48,785 nt of DNA from Clostridia bacterium (GTDB lineage: Bacteria; Bacillota; Clostridia; Christensenellales; Aristaeellaceae): positions 1 to 48,785 of the forward strand of contig JAFYFC010000030.1 in NCBI GenBank assembly GCA_017543905.1, in the 5' to 3' direction. The notes below the pieces were generated by a model. The model saw nothing but the letters and a program-made list of their open reading frames with translations, ran no database searches and was not told the origin of the DNA. This document shows, piece after piece, positions 36,701 through 44,658 of the stretch. Every line of letters begins with the position of its first letter. Position 1 is the first letter of the stretch. A program made the position numbers and the translations under genes.

Positions 36701-38054
36701 CGTGCTGTCTTATACGCAGAACGTGACGCAGGCGGACGTGGAAGCGGGAAAGCTCACCTGCCGCGTCTGCGCGCGCTGCAGATACGCGGACGGGTCGAAC
36801 GCGCTTGCGTACTCTGACGGCATAACCGTACTGACCGGCAGCGGCGAGCCTGCCGCAGCCGAGCCGGTACTGCCCGTGATACACTGCGCAGAAACGAGCC
36901 TGCCCACAAACGGCGCGTACTACACTGCGGGAGAAACCGTCTCGTTCGATATCGTTATGTATAATCCCGCAGGCGCGGAATACACAGAGGTCCTGACGTA
37001 TTCCATGCTTTCAGACGCGCCGGAATGCCTCGTACACCGGGCGGACGCTCTTTCAGGCCGCCCGCTGACGATACATACCGAATACGAGCTGACCGCGCTC
37101 GACGCGAAGATCGGAAGCGCCTCGAACATCGCCTGGACTAGGCTTACAGCCGCAGACGGAAAGAAGAACGTAGTTTATTCAAACGCACTCACGCTCCCGC
37201 TGACGGGTGATTTGCCCTCTCAAGGCGCGCTTTACGCTGCCTTTTGCGAATACAAAACGCTCAGCTCGGGCGCGGGAATATACCTCGCGGAGACGGCGTA
37301 CTGCGCCGAGCACGCCGCAGCAGACGCGCTCGCGCGCGAGATATGCGCACACGCGAGTACGGACGCCGAAACGGCTGAAGCGCTTAAGGCAGTTATGACG
37401 CTGTGGCAAAGCGAGCTGGACACGCAGTACGAACGGCTCATAAGCGGCGCGCCCGACAGCATCGCGCTGATGTTCAGACGCGACCAAAACGCGTTCACCG
37501 CATGGCTTAATGAATACGGGCTGATCCTCGAACGCGCATGCGGCGGAGACGCAGTGTGTATAAGCACGGCCGAATGCGCCGCCCTGCGCAGTCAGTGTAT
37601 GTTCCTGTGCGCGCTGGGAGAAGGACTGCCGGACCCGCTTGCGGCGGATAACCTGTTCCTGCCCTCCTCCCGTACGGCCTGCGCCTGTGAATGCGACTTT
37701 TATGAGTACGGGACGCCTGTAAAGACGTTTGAAATCTGCGCTGAGCATATGCCCATGGCTACGCGGGCATACGAGCAGACGCTCGAAGGAACGTCTCTCG
37801 CCGCCGCGTACGATGCCGCAGCGGAAACGTATATGCAGCTTTTAGAATATATCTGCGCCGAAGCCTTCGGCGAAGCTGAACAGAATGCAGACGGCAGCCT
37901 CGAAGCGCTGCACGCATACTCAGGCGCACGGCGCGCGCTTATAGACGCCTATTACCCCGACGAAGCGTACGTCGCTTCCGAAAACATATACCTTATGTAT
38001 ATGGAGAACGTGTGCTGCCTGTGCGCAGCGGTAAGCGACGCGCAGAACGATTGA
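33747..38054 (+). CDS. large secreted modular protein P2, paralogue of P1
   Basis: The protein has 1435 residues from a GTG start with GGAGG nine bases upstream; an A+T-rich tract (33705-33727) just before may hold the promoter. Signal peptide 1-20 (MKSLVCCLIALFLCAAAYAL). Residues about 27-160 carry HxxxxW...ATCT...CxxC repeats like P1, but no PG-binding domain follows. Six modules with the signature P-x-N-[GS]-x-[YF]-[YF]-x2-GE follow, three between about 175 and 500 and three between about 795 and 1150. They are split by an acidic Glu/Pro/Ala/Thr/Asp-rich linker of about 280 residues (nt about 35290-36120). The C-terminus (about 1180-1430) has two helical units starting YCAEH and ICAEH with several cysteines. 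No sorting signal is seen. Function unknown; it is likely an extended cell-surface or secreted protein. Confidence 0.85.
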   Translation: MKSLVCCLIALFLCAAAYALSDEGEAHVHNWVVASETTATCTEPGVRNLYCTGCSERRSEQTEKARGHMFTGDWAVTKEPTCTASGREYTLCVRVNGGVQCGEQRVREIPALGHDFTPWQTLDLPSDDQAGSQSRACIRCGESEKRSVLSGESGPYAAGVAITLLSSPQNSEYYTPGEQLAYRISVTNTGDTPLTDVSINETAAGEVRSIAYFDVLMPGDAERFTYELTLTDEACAQGAYTLPVECVWTAEDSADYYIVTREISSPVAIKNEIPLPDISIKAVSTPENGRYYKPGEAVRFEITLTNDSDADLSHIKLISEPHADAWLRSAVEYVDTLNAHSVFSCTFDYVLTRQDALDGALSMRALYSLRDHETKPENAEYKLRYGFSGTVSVDAGVGIESNMQVTLTEAGAPANGEYYTQGEWIRYSISIESLSDIPLYDISVIDYYELPGSEAVMELYTSDSLPPYGSFSCEYRHKVKAAEVSDGAYLNRAAVRWAEEPGGETGYAKSADVILPTAPAEDSAAAQETPEPEATDDAETPSVPENTQDAELPVDEPINATNPELAETEPKSISDTEQPEDEAQPAADEAAKKPADTGAEAQTEITAGSAPDGTAALYSQEAQTPDGDAQADGSEAPKDPIADTDEAVTETQGEQSDEPQTTETEGTPASEALPPAESEADTKAVPEITEADETPEVSETGDTVPHEPLEDAPGDSGSTSSEAAEGVQDTGESAAIGVSAEIPSEPESDEITAEAEPSEQEEPSKPAEPDAEDDSDEAEETAQPAPADTDAPSIPAAQVFVSAYIKNEPENGRYFTDGEAVVYGITVVNASESAIDGVSVRLVRGDGSRAETALLAPDSAAPEIELAYTVTAQDVLDGVVDNQAVASVTSADGQPVSAGASEILRAFTAEAPKLGVPDTTAAVFIEASAPANGSFYVPGEKVTYLIALTNRAEADISMCEVYCLNVTTAALRRISGAAVRAHSSFVLSYTQNVTQADVEAGKLTCRVCARCRYADGSNALAYSDGITVLTGSGEPAAAEPVLPVIHCAETSLPTNGAYYTAGETVSFDIVMYNPAGAEYTEVLTYSMLSDAPECLVHRADALSGRPLTIHTEYELTALDAKIGSASNIAWTRLTAADGKKNVVYSNALTLPLTGDLPSQGALYAAFCEYKTLSSGAGIYLAETAYCAEHAAADALAREICAHASTDAETAEALKAVMTLWQSELDTQYERLISGAPDSIALMFRRDQNAFTAWLNEYGLILERACGGDAVCISTAECAALRSQCMFLCALGEGLPDPLAADNLFLPSSRTACACECDFYEYGTPVKTFEICAEHMPMATRAYEQTLEGTSLAAAYDAAAETYMQLLEYICAEAFGEAEQNADGSLEALHAYSGARRALIDAYYPDEAYVASENIYLMYMENVCCLCAAVSDAQND

Positions 38055-38133
38055 AATAAACGAAAATCGCAAACGAAATCAGTGCAAAGCACCCGCGCAG
38101 CGTAAGCTGATAAGCCCGGCAGGTGCGATACGC

Positions 38134-38185
38134 AAAACGCCGCGCCGTTCCCGCTTGAAAACTAAGCGATACGGCGCGGCGTTTT
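38134..38185. terminator. bidirectional terminator between P2 and C39-like gene
   Basis: AAAACGCCGCGCCG at 38134 pairs with CGGCGCGGCGTTTT ending at 38185, with an inner CGCTT/AAGCG stem. The outer A- and T-tracts make it work as an intrinsic terminator on both strands for the convergent genes. Confidence 0.88.
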
Positions 38186-38205
38186 ATGTTTTGGCACGCT
38201 TTCCC

Positions 38206-39657
38206 TCAGCGTTTATCCGCCCATTTCAGATATTCGTCATAGGCGTATGTCACATATGCGCCGCCGAAGGCATCTGAGGCTATGCGCGTCTCACGGCTCT
38301 GGACGAACACTGCCGTGAGCGGGCAGTCCGCGAACGCGTTTTCTTCTATCAGCATTACACCCGCCGGCACTGCGAGATAGCTGACGTTCATTCCCGCGAA
38401 CGCCTCGGATTCGATAATTGCGAAGCTCCCGGGTATCTGCCAGAGGGTTTGCGGGTCAAGCGCGATCACAGTAACGGAAAGCCTGAGCATCTCGTATCCT
38501 TCCCGCGTAAACACGGCCGCTTCCGCGCCGCTTACGCCGGACGCGCTTGTATCGGCGTTTTCGTACACGGCGTACGCGCCCTCCGGCAGCTCGCCGTCTA
38601 TCTGCGGCAGAATCGGCAGTTCGCCGTTTACGTCCGTGACGCACACACTCTCCTCCGGCACGCTTATGCAGTATAGCTGTATGTCGAGCGAGATGCCTGG
38701 ACTGCCCTTTATGCGGCACGTGACGCACGCGCGCCCGGGCGCAAGCGCATGTACGACGCCGCCGTCGCTTACGCTTGCCACCGTCTCGTCCGAGCATATA
38801 TACTCAAGCTCCCTGTCAGTGCCCTGTATGTTCAGGGGCATGCTTTCGCCCGCAAGCAATATAAGCTCGTCTCTGTCCGCCGTAAGCGGATTGACCGCGG
38901 GCGCTTTGGCGGCGCGGTAAGCGTATTTTATTCTGCACTTCGACGAAAATTCGCTGTACGGGAGCCAGTACTGGCGCACGCCGGCAGCGTAATTCAGCAC
39001 GTTCGCGGGCGTATACGTCTGACTGAAATCGAAGGATTTCGCCTGTGTGCAGCGTCCCGTGCGTATCGTGCCGGACAGCGTGCTGTCGATCACCTGCACG
39101 TACTGAACGCCGCCGTGCTCTATGCAGCCCACTGCGCAGAAGTAGTGCCCCGGCACGTTCATGATAAGCACGCTCTGCCTGCCCTCGAAAAACGCCTTGA
39201 GCTTTGAAAAGGTGGAGAGCGAAGCGCCGTAGCTGTTTACTCCCGGCTGCGCGGCCAGAGACTGCGCATATATCCCGGCGGCGTTTGGCGGAGAAAGCGA
39301 GGAGCCGGTATCAGACCAGACCGGCTTCGTAGACAGAAAGCGGTAAAGTATGTCCGCCTTGAGCGCGTTGCTGCCCGAATACCCGCACAGATACTGATAC
39401 GCATGCGCGAACGAAAACAGGCAGCACCCGCGTCCGGTAAGATACTTGTTCGTATTTGAATTGTAATAAATGCTGTCGTGACCGCACAGCGCCTTGAGCC
39501 GATCAGCCAGCAGCAGGTCGTAGGTGCCGGGTTCGTCGGTCGTCCCGCCGTCGTACTGATAGTAAAAATTCACCCTTGAGGACGCGTCTCCCCAGGTTTC
39601 TGAGACGGCATAAGCGCACATTAAAAGCAGCCCGATCAGTAAAATGATCCGTTTCAT
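38206..39657 (-). CDS. secreted papain/C39-like cysteine peptidase with Ig-like and BspA leucine-rich repeats
   Basis: The protein has 483 residues. Signal peptide 1-19 (MKRIILLIGLLLMCAYAVS). Residues about 70-245 resemble a C39-type papain fold: GRGCCLFSFAHAYQYL with the candidate nucleophile at Cys78 or Cys79, GHYFCAVGCIEHGGVQYVQV with His171, and Asp191 in VIDS. Residues about 265-340 form a BIG_2 Ig-like domain (LLAGESMPLNIQGTD, DETVASVSDGGVVHALAPGR). The C-terminus has BspA-type leucine-rich repeats (FAIIESEAFAGMNVSYLAVP, LIEENAFADCPLTAVFV). It probably cleaves or crosslinks peptides outside the cell; the substrate is unknown. GGAGG precedes the ATG. No convincing promoter was found just upstream. 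Confidence 0.82.
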   Translation of the reverse strand: MKRIILLIGLLLMCAYAVSETWGDASSRVNFYYQYDGGTTDEPGTYDLLLADRLKALCGHDSIYYNSNTNKYLTGRGCCLFSFAHAYQYLCGYSGSNALKADILYRFLSTKPVWSDTGSSLSPPNAAGIYAQSLAAQPGVNSYGASLSTFSKLKAFFEGRQSVLIMNVPGHYFCAVGCIEHGGVQYVQVIDSTLSGTIRTGRCTQAKSFDFSQTYTPANVLNYAAGVRQYWLPYSEFSSKCRIKYAYRAAKAPAVNPLTADRDELILLAGESMPLNIQGTDRELEYICSDETVASVSDGGVVHALAPGRACVTCRIKGSPGISLDIQLYCISVPEESVCVTDVNGELPILPQIDGELPEGAYAVYENADTSASGVSGAEAAVFTREGYEMLRLSVTVIALDPQTLWQIPGSFAIIESEAFAGMNVSYLAVPAGVMLIEENAFADCPLTAVFVQSRETRIASDAFGGAYVTYAYDEYLKWADKR

Positions 39658-39789
39658 CCGGCTGCCTCCTTTCGCTTATGCCGTATTGGATCTAAAGTAT
39701 CGCCGCACGCAGCAACGTCTCGTAAGCCGGTACGGAAAACGCGCCGCCCGCAAATAAGCTCCGCGCGCCGCCTGTATGGCCGGCGCAGC

Positions 39790-39855
39790 AAAGCCGTTTC
39801 AGGCAAATACGGCTTTCACGGCCTCGCCGGTCGCTGCGGCCAAACCGCGAAAGCC
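39790..39855 (-). promoter_or_regulatory. overlapping, mutually exclusive stem-loops upstream of C39-like gene
   Basis: On the minus strand GGCTTTCGCGG (39855-39845) can pair with CCGTGAAAGCC (39821-39811) through 11 bp including one G-U. The same second arm can instead pair with ACGGCTTT (39797-39790) through 8 bp. The two stems exclude each other. No strong T-run follows, so this may be an end-of-operon structure for DUF4956 or a leader of the C39-like gene. The rest of the 266-base gap (39658-39923) has no gene. Confidence 0.4.
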
Positions 39856-39923
39856 GATCATCCGGGTTCCTTCCGGGAAGGATCAAACTTAAGCCTTAAG
39901 CCTTATGATAACGTGATTTGAGG

Positions 39924-40595
39924 TTACACCGTCTCGGTCAGATACGAAACCAGAGAAGCTTCCTTTACGCCCTCGAGAGTGAGCAGCTTGTTCAGGAACG
40001 CTTCGCTCTTTTCCACGCGTATCTCGTATGTGAGCTCGATGCCGCCGTTCGCGGTCACGGTCTTGCTCTTTAACGCCTGATAGCGCACCTTGGAAAGCAG
40101 CTTCTGCGCGTTGGCTTCGCCGGTCTGATTCGCACGCATAACCAGCAGGTAGCTGTCGGTGCCCTTGCTGATCAGCCTGCGCAAAACGAAAATCACTACC
40201 GCTATGCCTACCACCGTAATGCCCGCCAGCAGGAACTGGCCCGCGCCGAGGAGTATGCCCATCGTGAGCGCCCAGAACATGTACGCCGTGTCGAGCGGGT
40301 CCTTAACGGCAGTGCGGAAACGCACTATCGAGAGCGCGCCGACCATGCCCATCGAAAGCGCCACGCTTTCGCGTATGCACAGCACCACGGGCGCGGTCAC
40401 CACGGTCATGAGTATCAGCGTAAGAGCGAAGTTGGTCGAAAACATCACTCCGCGGTAATTCTTTTTGTATACCCAATAGATAAACAGACCCACCGCAAAC
40501 GCCATAATGGTGGTAAATATGACCAGTACGATGGAGTTTGTACCGATGGACATATTCTGGTTGATTTGTCTTAAGGCATTTTCGAGTGCGTTCAT
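39924..40595 (-). CDS. DUF4956 membrane protein
   Basis: The 223-residue protein has about four membrane segments in its first 140 residues and a soluble C-terminal domain (about 145-223) of alternating strands and helices. The DUF4956 signature is in ESVALSMGMVGALSIVRFRT followed by AVKDPLDTAYMFWALTMGIL. The biochemical role is not established. The family commonly occurs next to VTC-domain and CotH proteins, as here: it follows the VTC gene by 56 bases. The C-terminal domain may bind a nucleotide or phosphate ligand (inference). The ribosome-binding site is GGGGAA. Confidence 0.92.
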   Translation of the reverse strand: MNALENALRQINQNMSIGTNSIVLVIFTTIMAFAVGLFIYWVYKKNYRGVMFSTNFALTLILMTVVTAPVVLCIRESVALSMGMVGALSIVRFRTAVKDPLDTAYMFWALTMGILLGAGQFLLAGITVVGIAVVIFVLRRLISKGTDSYLLVMRANQTGEANAQKLLSKVRYQALKSKTVTANGGIELTYEIRVEKSEAFLNKLLTLEGVKEASLVSYLTETV

Positions 40596-40651
40596 GAGGT
40601 AATTCCCCTTTCAAATTATGTCTTGTTATGTCCAGCCTTGCGGCCGTGATT

Positions 40652-41350
40652 TCACGTCAACGGCTCGAAGCCGCGGCACAGCACGTACTTCGAAACCGCG
40701 CAGTGCTCGTGCGAGCTGTCCGCCAGCACGGCGGCGATGAACTGCGGCAGGTATTCGTCGTATTTGACCTCGAGTATTTCCTGCGCGGAGTCGAGCACGC
40801 TTGCGGAAAGCAGGTCCTTATTGAACAGGTCCGTGCTGCCCGGACAGCAGGAAAGGCGCTTGTCGAAGGTGATCCTGACGTTCTGCGCGGGATGCACGAA
40901 CGCTTCACGCGTATAGTCCACCAGCACCTTCGCGCGCAGCAGCTTCGTGCGCATTTCGGCGTACATTTCAAGCAGCAGCGGCTCCCCAGTTTTAAGCAGC
41001 GGCGTCGGATTTCCGTTTATAAGCTCCTGTGCGAGCTCGCGCGTTATCCGTACGGAGGACTTCTGAATAAGCTCGCCCGCTTTGCGCTTTCTTTCGAGGA
41101 ATATCACCGCGTCGGACATGTTGTAGATGCGTATGCGGTATTTGTCGCGGGCGGGCGCGCCGTCCACCTTGTCGTAATACGCGCTGTCGAACACGTCGTC
41201 GAAGTAGAGGGAGCGAATGAAGTATTCCCCGTTTGCGTCGGCGTGAGGATCGTAATCCAGCACGCGCGCTATGCGGTTTCTGAGTCCCTCGAGATCAGAG
41301 GCGCTTATGTAGTATTTCTTTTCGTGCCTTTCGGGCATTCTTTCCCGCAT
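40652..41350 (-). CDS. VTC-domain polyphosphate polymerase-like protein
   Basis: The 232-residue protein is a VTC domain, the tunnel fold that in yeast Vtc4 makes polyphosphate from ATP. The first strand has HEKKYYISASDLEGLRNRI, and basic tunnel residues appear in YFIRSLYFDD, RDKYRIRIYN, FLERKRK and VLVDYTREAF; LEVKYDEYLP near the C-terminus supplies the conserved Glu and Lys. Length is normal for the stand-alone bacterial form. No membrane segment is present, so it may work with the DUF4956 membrane protein downstream. It follows the CotH gene by 17 bases. Confidence 0.93.
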   Translation of the reverse strand: MRERMPERHEKKYYISASDLEGLRNRIARVLDYDPHADANGEYFIRSLYFDDVFDSAYYDKVDGAPARDKYRIRIYNMSDAVIFLERKRKAGELIQKSSVRITRELAQELINGNPTPLLKTGEPLLLEMYAEMRTKLLRAKVLVDYTREAFVHPAQNVRITFDKRLSCCPGSTDLFNKDLLSASVLDSAQEILEVKYDEYLPQFIAAVLADSSHEHCAVSKYVLCRGFEPLT

Positions 41351-41367
41351 TTCGCTATCCTCCTGTA

Positions 41368-44300
41368 TCAGCTGTATGAGAAGGACTTGCCCTTGTCGTC
41401 GATAAGGTCTATGGTCTTGGTAAGCTCCAGGAAGTAGTACTCGAACTCGTTCTTGGAGAGCTTGTTTCTGAAGAAGTACAGCAGCCTGCCCGGGCGGGTC
41501 TTGGCGTAATTCACGAATTTGTTGAAGCCGTTATTGTACGTAGAGCGGCTGATGTCCCACTTGTTAAGGTGCATGTCGAGCTCCGGATCGAGCAGCTCCT
41601 TGCGGTCGCTTATCTTCTGCAGCACGCTCGCGCTCGACCAGTCGCCCGCAAGCTTCTCCGCCATCAGGGACAGGAAATAGTTGCGGCAGTAGTCGTTTTT
41701 CATAAGCGCGATGTACAGCGAATTGTCGCATTTGTTGCCGTCGCCGACGCCGCCGGGCGTGAGCCAGCGGTTTACTGAGTTGGTGTCCGTATAGAACGCC
41801 CAGTCGAAGTCGTATACCACCCATCTCCACAGCCCGTCGATCTGCGCGCAGCGGTATTTCTTGCAGTTCAGCAGGTCCGTGTTGCCGGTGTATATCTCGA
41901 CCGCGCAGTAGTTAAGATAGTTCTCGACGTCTATGTACGTGCGCGCGACGGCAAGCTCCTCCTCGGTGTCTATGCCGTTTTTGGTGTACCATTCCTTAAA
42001 TTCCGTCCACGTCTTCTTCGAGCCCTTCATTACGGTATCGTTGGCCTTCAGAAGGTCGATGTCGTCTCTTATCGCCGGGTCCCAGCCCTCCCACTGGCAG
42101 ATGGAATACGTGTTTATGCGCTCGCGCATATTGTACTGGCCCCAGTACTCGCCGTTAAGGTACACGACCGCGAGCGCGGTATCCTGATACAGTACGTCGA
42201 GCCCCTCCGCGAGGGAAGAAAGTATGCTGTCGCGCATACGGCTCTTGTCGTGATCCTGACCGGACTGGCGCAGCAGGAAGGACTGGTATTCGGTGTAATC
42301 GCGGTTCGGGAAAAGCTTGCCGTAGAAGCGGTTGAGGCCGTATTTGGAACGCGCGATTATCTTGACGGATTTCTGTTTTTCGGTACGGCTGTACTGACCG
42401 TGCAGCTTCACTCCGCAGCCCTGCGACAAAAGCGTCGTGCCGTCAAGCCCGTACAGCTCTATGTTTCCGGCCTTCTCCCAATCCATCCAGAAGTTCGCGC
42501 CGCGGTTCATAGAGCCGTAGGGATATTCCGCGAGCGCGTTGGGACCCTTTACGTATATGCCCGTGGTATAGCCGAACAGGTCCTCCGGATCGAGCACCAG
42601 AGACACGATCTGCATCGTGTGGCTTACGCCCATAAAATACGTCTGAGTGGCGACGGGAGAGGTAAGCTGCCCGTTTTTTACGGTTATCGCGCGGATTACC
42701 GTGGTTTTGTTCACGTGTATGGGCTGCGTGTAGCGGTAGGTCTGCGTGGTGCCGCTTATATACCTGGTGAAGTCCGGGTCCACGCGGTAGGAATGGCCGC
42801 CCGTTTCACCGGGATCGGGCTCGGAGGAATCGAGCGTGTAGTAAATCTGCGCGCCCTCCTCGCACGTCAGCGACACCGTGACGGTGCTGCCCAAATCGTA
42901 CAGCCCGCCCTGCACGGAGAAGACCGGCGCGCTCATGCGCTCCTGATAGCCCGTAGCCACGTTCGCGGTGCCGGGCGTCGCGCCCGTCAGATAATAAAAG
43001 CCGTCCGTATCCCCTATCCTGCCGTACGAGATTTCGGAATACTGCACGCCCAGCGGGCAGCGGTCCACGATCCTGCCCTCGGGGTCTGAAAGCACCAGCG
43101 TTTCGCCCTCCGAAGAGGACAGGCGGAAATTCGCGTTAAGGTAAGAGCCCTTGCCGTTTTCAAGTCCCGACAGATACACTCCGATGTACGACCCCGCGGG
43201 GATTATCGTCCCCTCCGGAAACTGCCACTTGCGGGGCTTTGCGGGGTTGTCGCTCAGTCCCCACAAACTCAGGTCCACCGAAACGCCCGAGCGGTTCTGT
43301 ATCTCCACCCAGTCGTATGAGGCGGCGCTTTTTTCAAGCGCGGTCGACGTGGACGCCATTACCTCGTTTATAAAAACCCTGCTTGTATTTTGCGCCGCGA
43401 ACTGACCGGAAATCAGCGCGGCGCTTGAAAATGTATTGGCCATGCCCGGCGTCGGGGCTTTTGTCGTTACCCATGTTCCGTCCGATTGCTTTGAGAGGGA
43501 TTGGTCCGCTTTCAACAAATCGTAATCCACTCTGTCTATCACGTTCCCGTTTGCGTCCGTGAGTATCACGTATTCCTTTTCGGTGCTCAGGCGGAAGCTT
43601 GTATGCAGCGGGTTTCGGGTGTCCCGCCGGTCGTAGCCCGAGCAATAGATGAGCATATACTCTCCCGCGCCTATCGATATGTTCGGGAACGTCCACTTGC
43701 GCAGGTTTAATTCGCTGTCCGTAAGCGCGTAATCCAGCAGGCTTATCGAATACGAGGAGGAATTGTAAATCTCCACCCAGTCTACGTATTCGCCGTTCTC
43801 GTCCGGCGCGTAGCTGGCGTTTTTCGCCATTATCTCGGTAATCTTTATCGGGCTGTCCGTGACCGTGCGGCGCGACATGATCTGCGTATAGTTCGCGCTC
43901 GTATTTTCCATCAGCGGGGTCGGCTCGTAGGTTATTTCGAACGAGCCGTTTATTTCGGCGTAGGATGTGTTCGCGGTCATCGGCGGCACTGTCAGCGTCT
44001 GCACCGCGCTGTCGTAATTGTTAAAGAGGATCAGCGTATCGCCGGAGGCCGAAATTTTGAACGGCGCATGATAGGTGTATCCGTATATGTTTCTGTTGGT
44101 GCTGGTGCAGAAAACTATCGTGCGCTCGCCGCTTTTGAGCACGTGATGCGGAAATTCGAAATAATTAGTCACCGAATTCGCGCTGTCGGCAAGCTTCCAG
44201 CCCTGCAGATCCACGTCGGACGAGGATACGTTCGTTATCTCTATCCAGTCCGCATAATCGCCCGTGTCGTCCTGAATTATCGAGGAATTCGAGGACATTA

Positions 44301-44565
44301 CCTCGGTTATGCGCACGGTATTCGCGGAGTCTATAAGCGTAACGCTCTCGCCGTTCTGGTTTCCGTTGTCTGCCGGTTTATTGAATATTTTATACTGTAG
44401 CAGCCAGCATAAAAGCACGAACAGCAGTCCGCCCAGCACTATAAGCGGCAGAGGGTTGTACTTTTCTTTTTTACGGCGCGCAGCGTTTGTTTTCGCCTTG
44501 TGAGCGGCCTGCGAGGCCGGTGCTTTGCGGGGCGCAGTATGTGCGCTGCCGGTACGTTTATCCAC
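41368..44565 (-). CDS. CotH-kinase protein with three lamin-tail domains
   Basis: The protein has 1065 residues from a GTG start with GGAGG seven bases upstream. A basic cytoplasmic tail (1-37) and one membrane segment (38-58, PLPLIVLGGLLFVLLCWLLQ) put the rest outside. Three lamin-tail-like beta domains start at about 85 (RITEVMSSNSS), 240 (KITEIMAKNAS) and 400 (FINEVMAST), each with a DW[IV]EI core. A chitobiase/Fn3-associated segment follows (QIYYTLDSSEPDPGE). The CotH kinase domain runs from about 640 to 1020, with CGVKLHGQYSRTEKQKS, LLRQSGQDHDKSRMRDSIL, YNMRERI and the metal-binding YDFDWAFY. CotH proteins phosphorylate surface proteins. It is cotranscribed with VTC and DUF4956. Confidence 0.93.
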   Translation of the reverse strand: MDKRTGSAHTAPRKAPASQAAHKAKTNAARRKKEKYNPLPLIVLGGLLFVLLCWLLQYKIFNKPADNGNQNGESVTLIDSANTVRITEVMSSNSSIIQDDTGDYADWIEITNVSSSDVDLQGWKLADSANSVTNYFEFPHHVLKSGERTIVFCTSTNRNIYGYTYHAPFKISASGDTLILFNNYDSAVQTLTVPPMTANTSYAEINGSFEITYEPTPLMENTSANYTQIMSRRTVTDSPIKITEIMAKNASYAPDENGEYVDWVEIYNSSSYSISLLDYALTDSELNLRKWTFPNISIGAGEYMLIYCSGYDRRDTRNPLHTSFRLSTEKEYVILTDANGNVIDRVDYDLLKADQSLSKQSDGTWVTTKAPTPGMANTFSSAALISGQFAAQNTSRVFINEVMASTSTALEKSAASYDWVEIQNRSGVSVDLSLWGLSDNPAKPRKWQFPEGTIIPAGSYIGVYLSGLENGKGSYLNANFRLSSSEGETLVLSDPEGRIVDRCPLGVQYSEISYGRIGDTDGFYYLTGATPGTANVATGYQERMSAPVFSVQGGLYDLGSTVTVSLTCEEGAQIYYTLDSSEPDPGETGGHSYRVDPDFTRYISGTTQTYRYTQPIHVNKTTVIRAITVKNGQLTSPVATQTYFMGVSHTMQIVSLVLDPEDLFGYTTGIYVKGPNALAEYPYGSMNRGANFWMDWEKAGNIELYGLDGTTLLSQGCGVKLHGQYSRTEKQKSVKIIARSKYGLNRFYGKLFPNRDYTEYQSFLLRQSGQDHDKSRMRDSILSSLAEGLDVLYQDTALAVVYLNGEYWGQYNMRERINTYSICQWEGWDPAIRDDIDLLKANDTVMKGSKKTWTEFKEWYTKNGIDTEEELAVARTYIDVENYLNYCAVEIYTGNTDLLNCKKYRCAQIDGLWRWVVYDFDWAFYTDTNSVNRWLTPGGVGDGNKCDNSLYIALMKNDYCRNYFLSLMAEKLAGDWSSASVLQKISDRKELLDPELDMHLNKWDISRSTYNNGFNKFVNYAKTRPGRLLYFFRNKLSKNEFEYYFLELTKTIDLIDDKGKSFSYS

Positions 44566-44603
44566 TTTGGAACCTCCGAAGCAAAGTATAAAAATACTGA
44601 ATT

Positions 44604-44631
44604 ATTATAGCACCTGTCGGGCTTCTGCCAA
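44604..44631 (-). promoter_or_regulatory. sigma-A promoter for CotH-VTC-DUF4956 operon
   Basis: On the minus strand TTGGCA, a 16-base spacer and TATAAT, about 38 bases before the GTG. It lies directly after the lysozyme gene, with no terminator between. Confidence 0.75.
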
Positions 44632-44658
44632 GCCGAATTGCGTTAATTTTGTGTACAA

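Noticed and set aside
34200..37200. tandem repeats in P2 considered as CRISPR-like or DNA-level repeats
   Set aside because: The similarity is at protein level only; the DNA of the modules differs and the spacing is irregular, within one open frame.
39692..39886. 64-residue minus-strand frame between DUF4956 and the C39-like gene
   Set aside because: No ribosome-binding site or recognisable motif, and it overlaps the stem-loop region.
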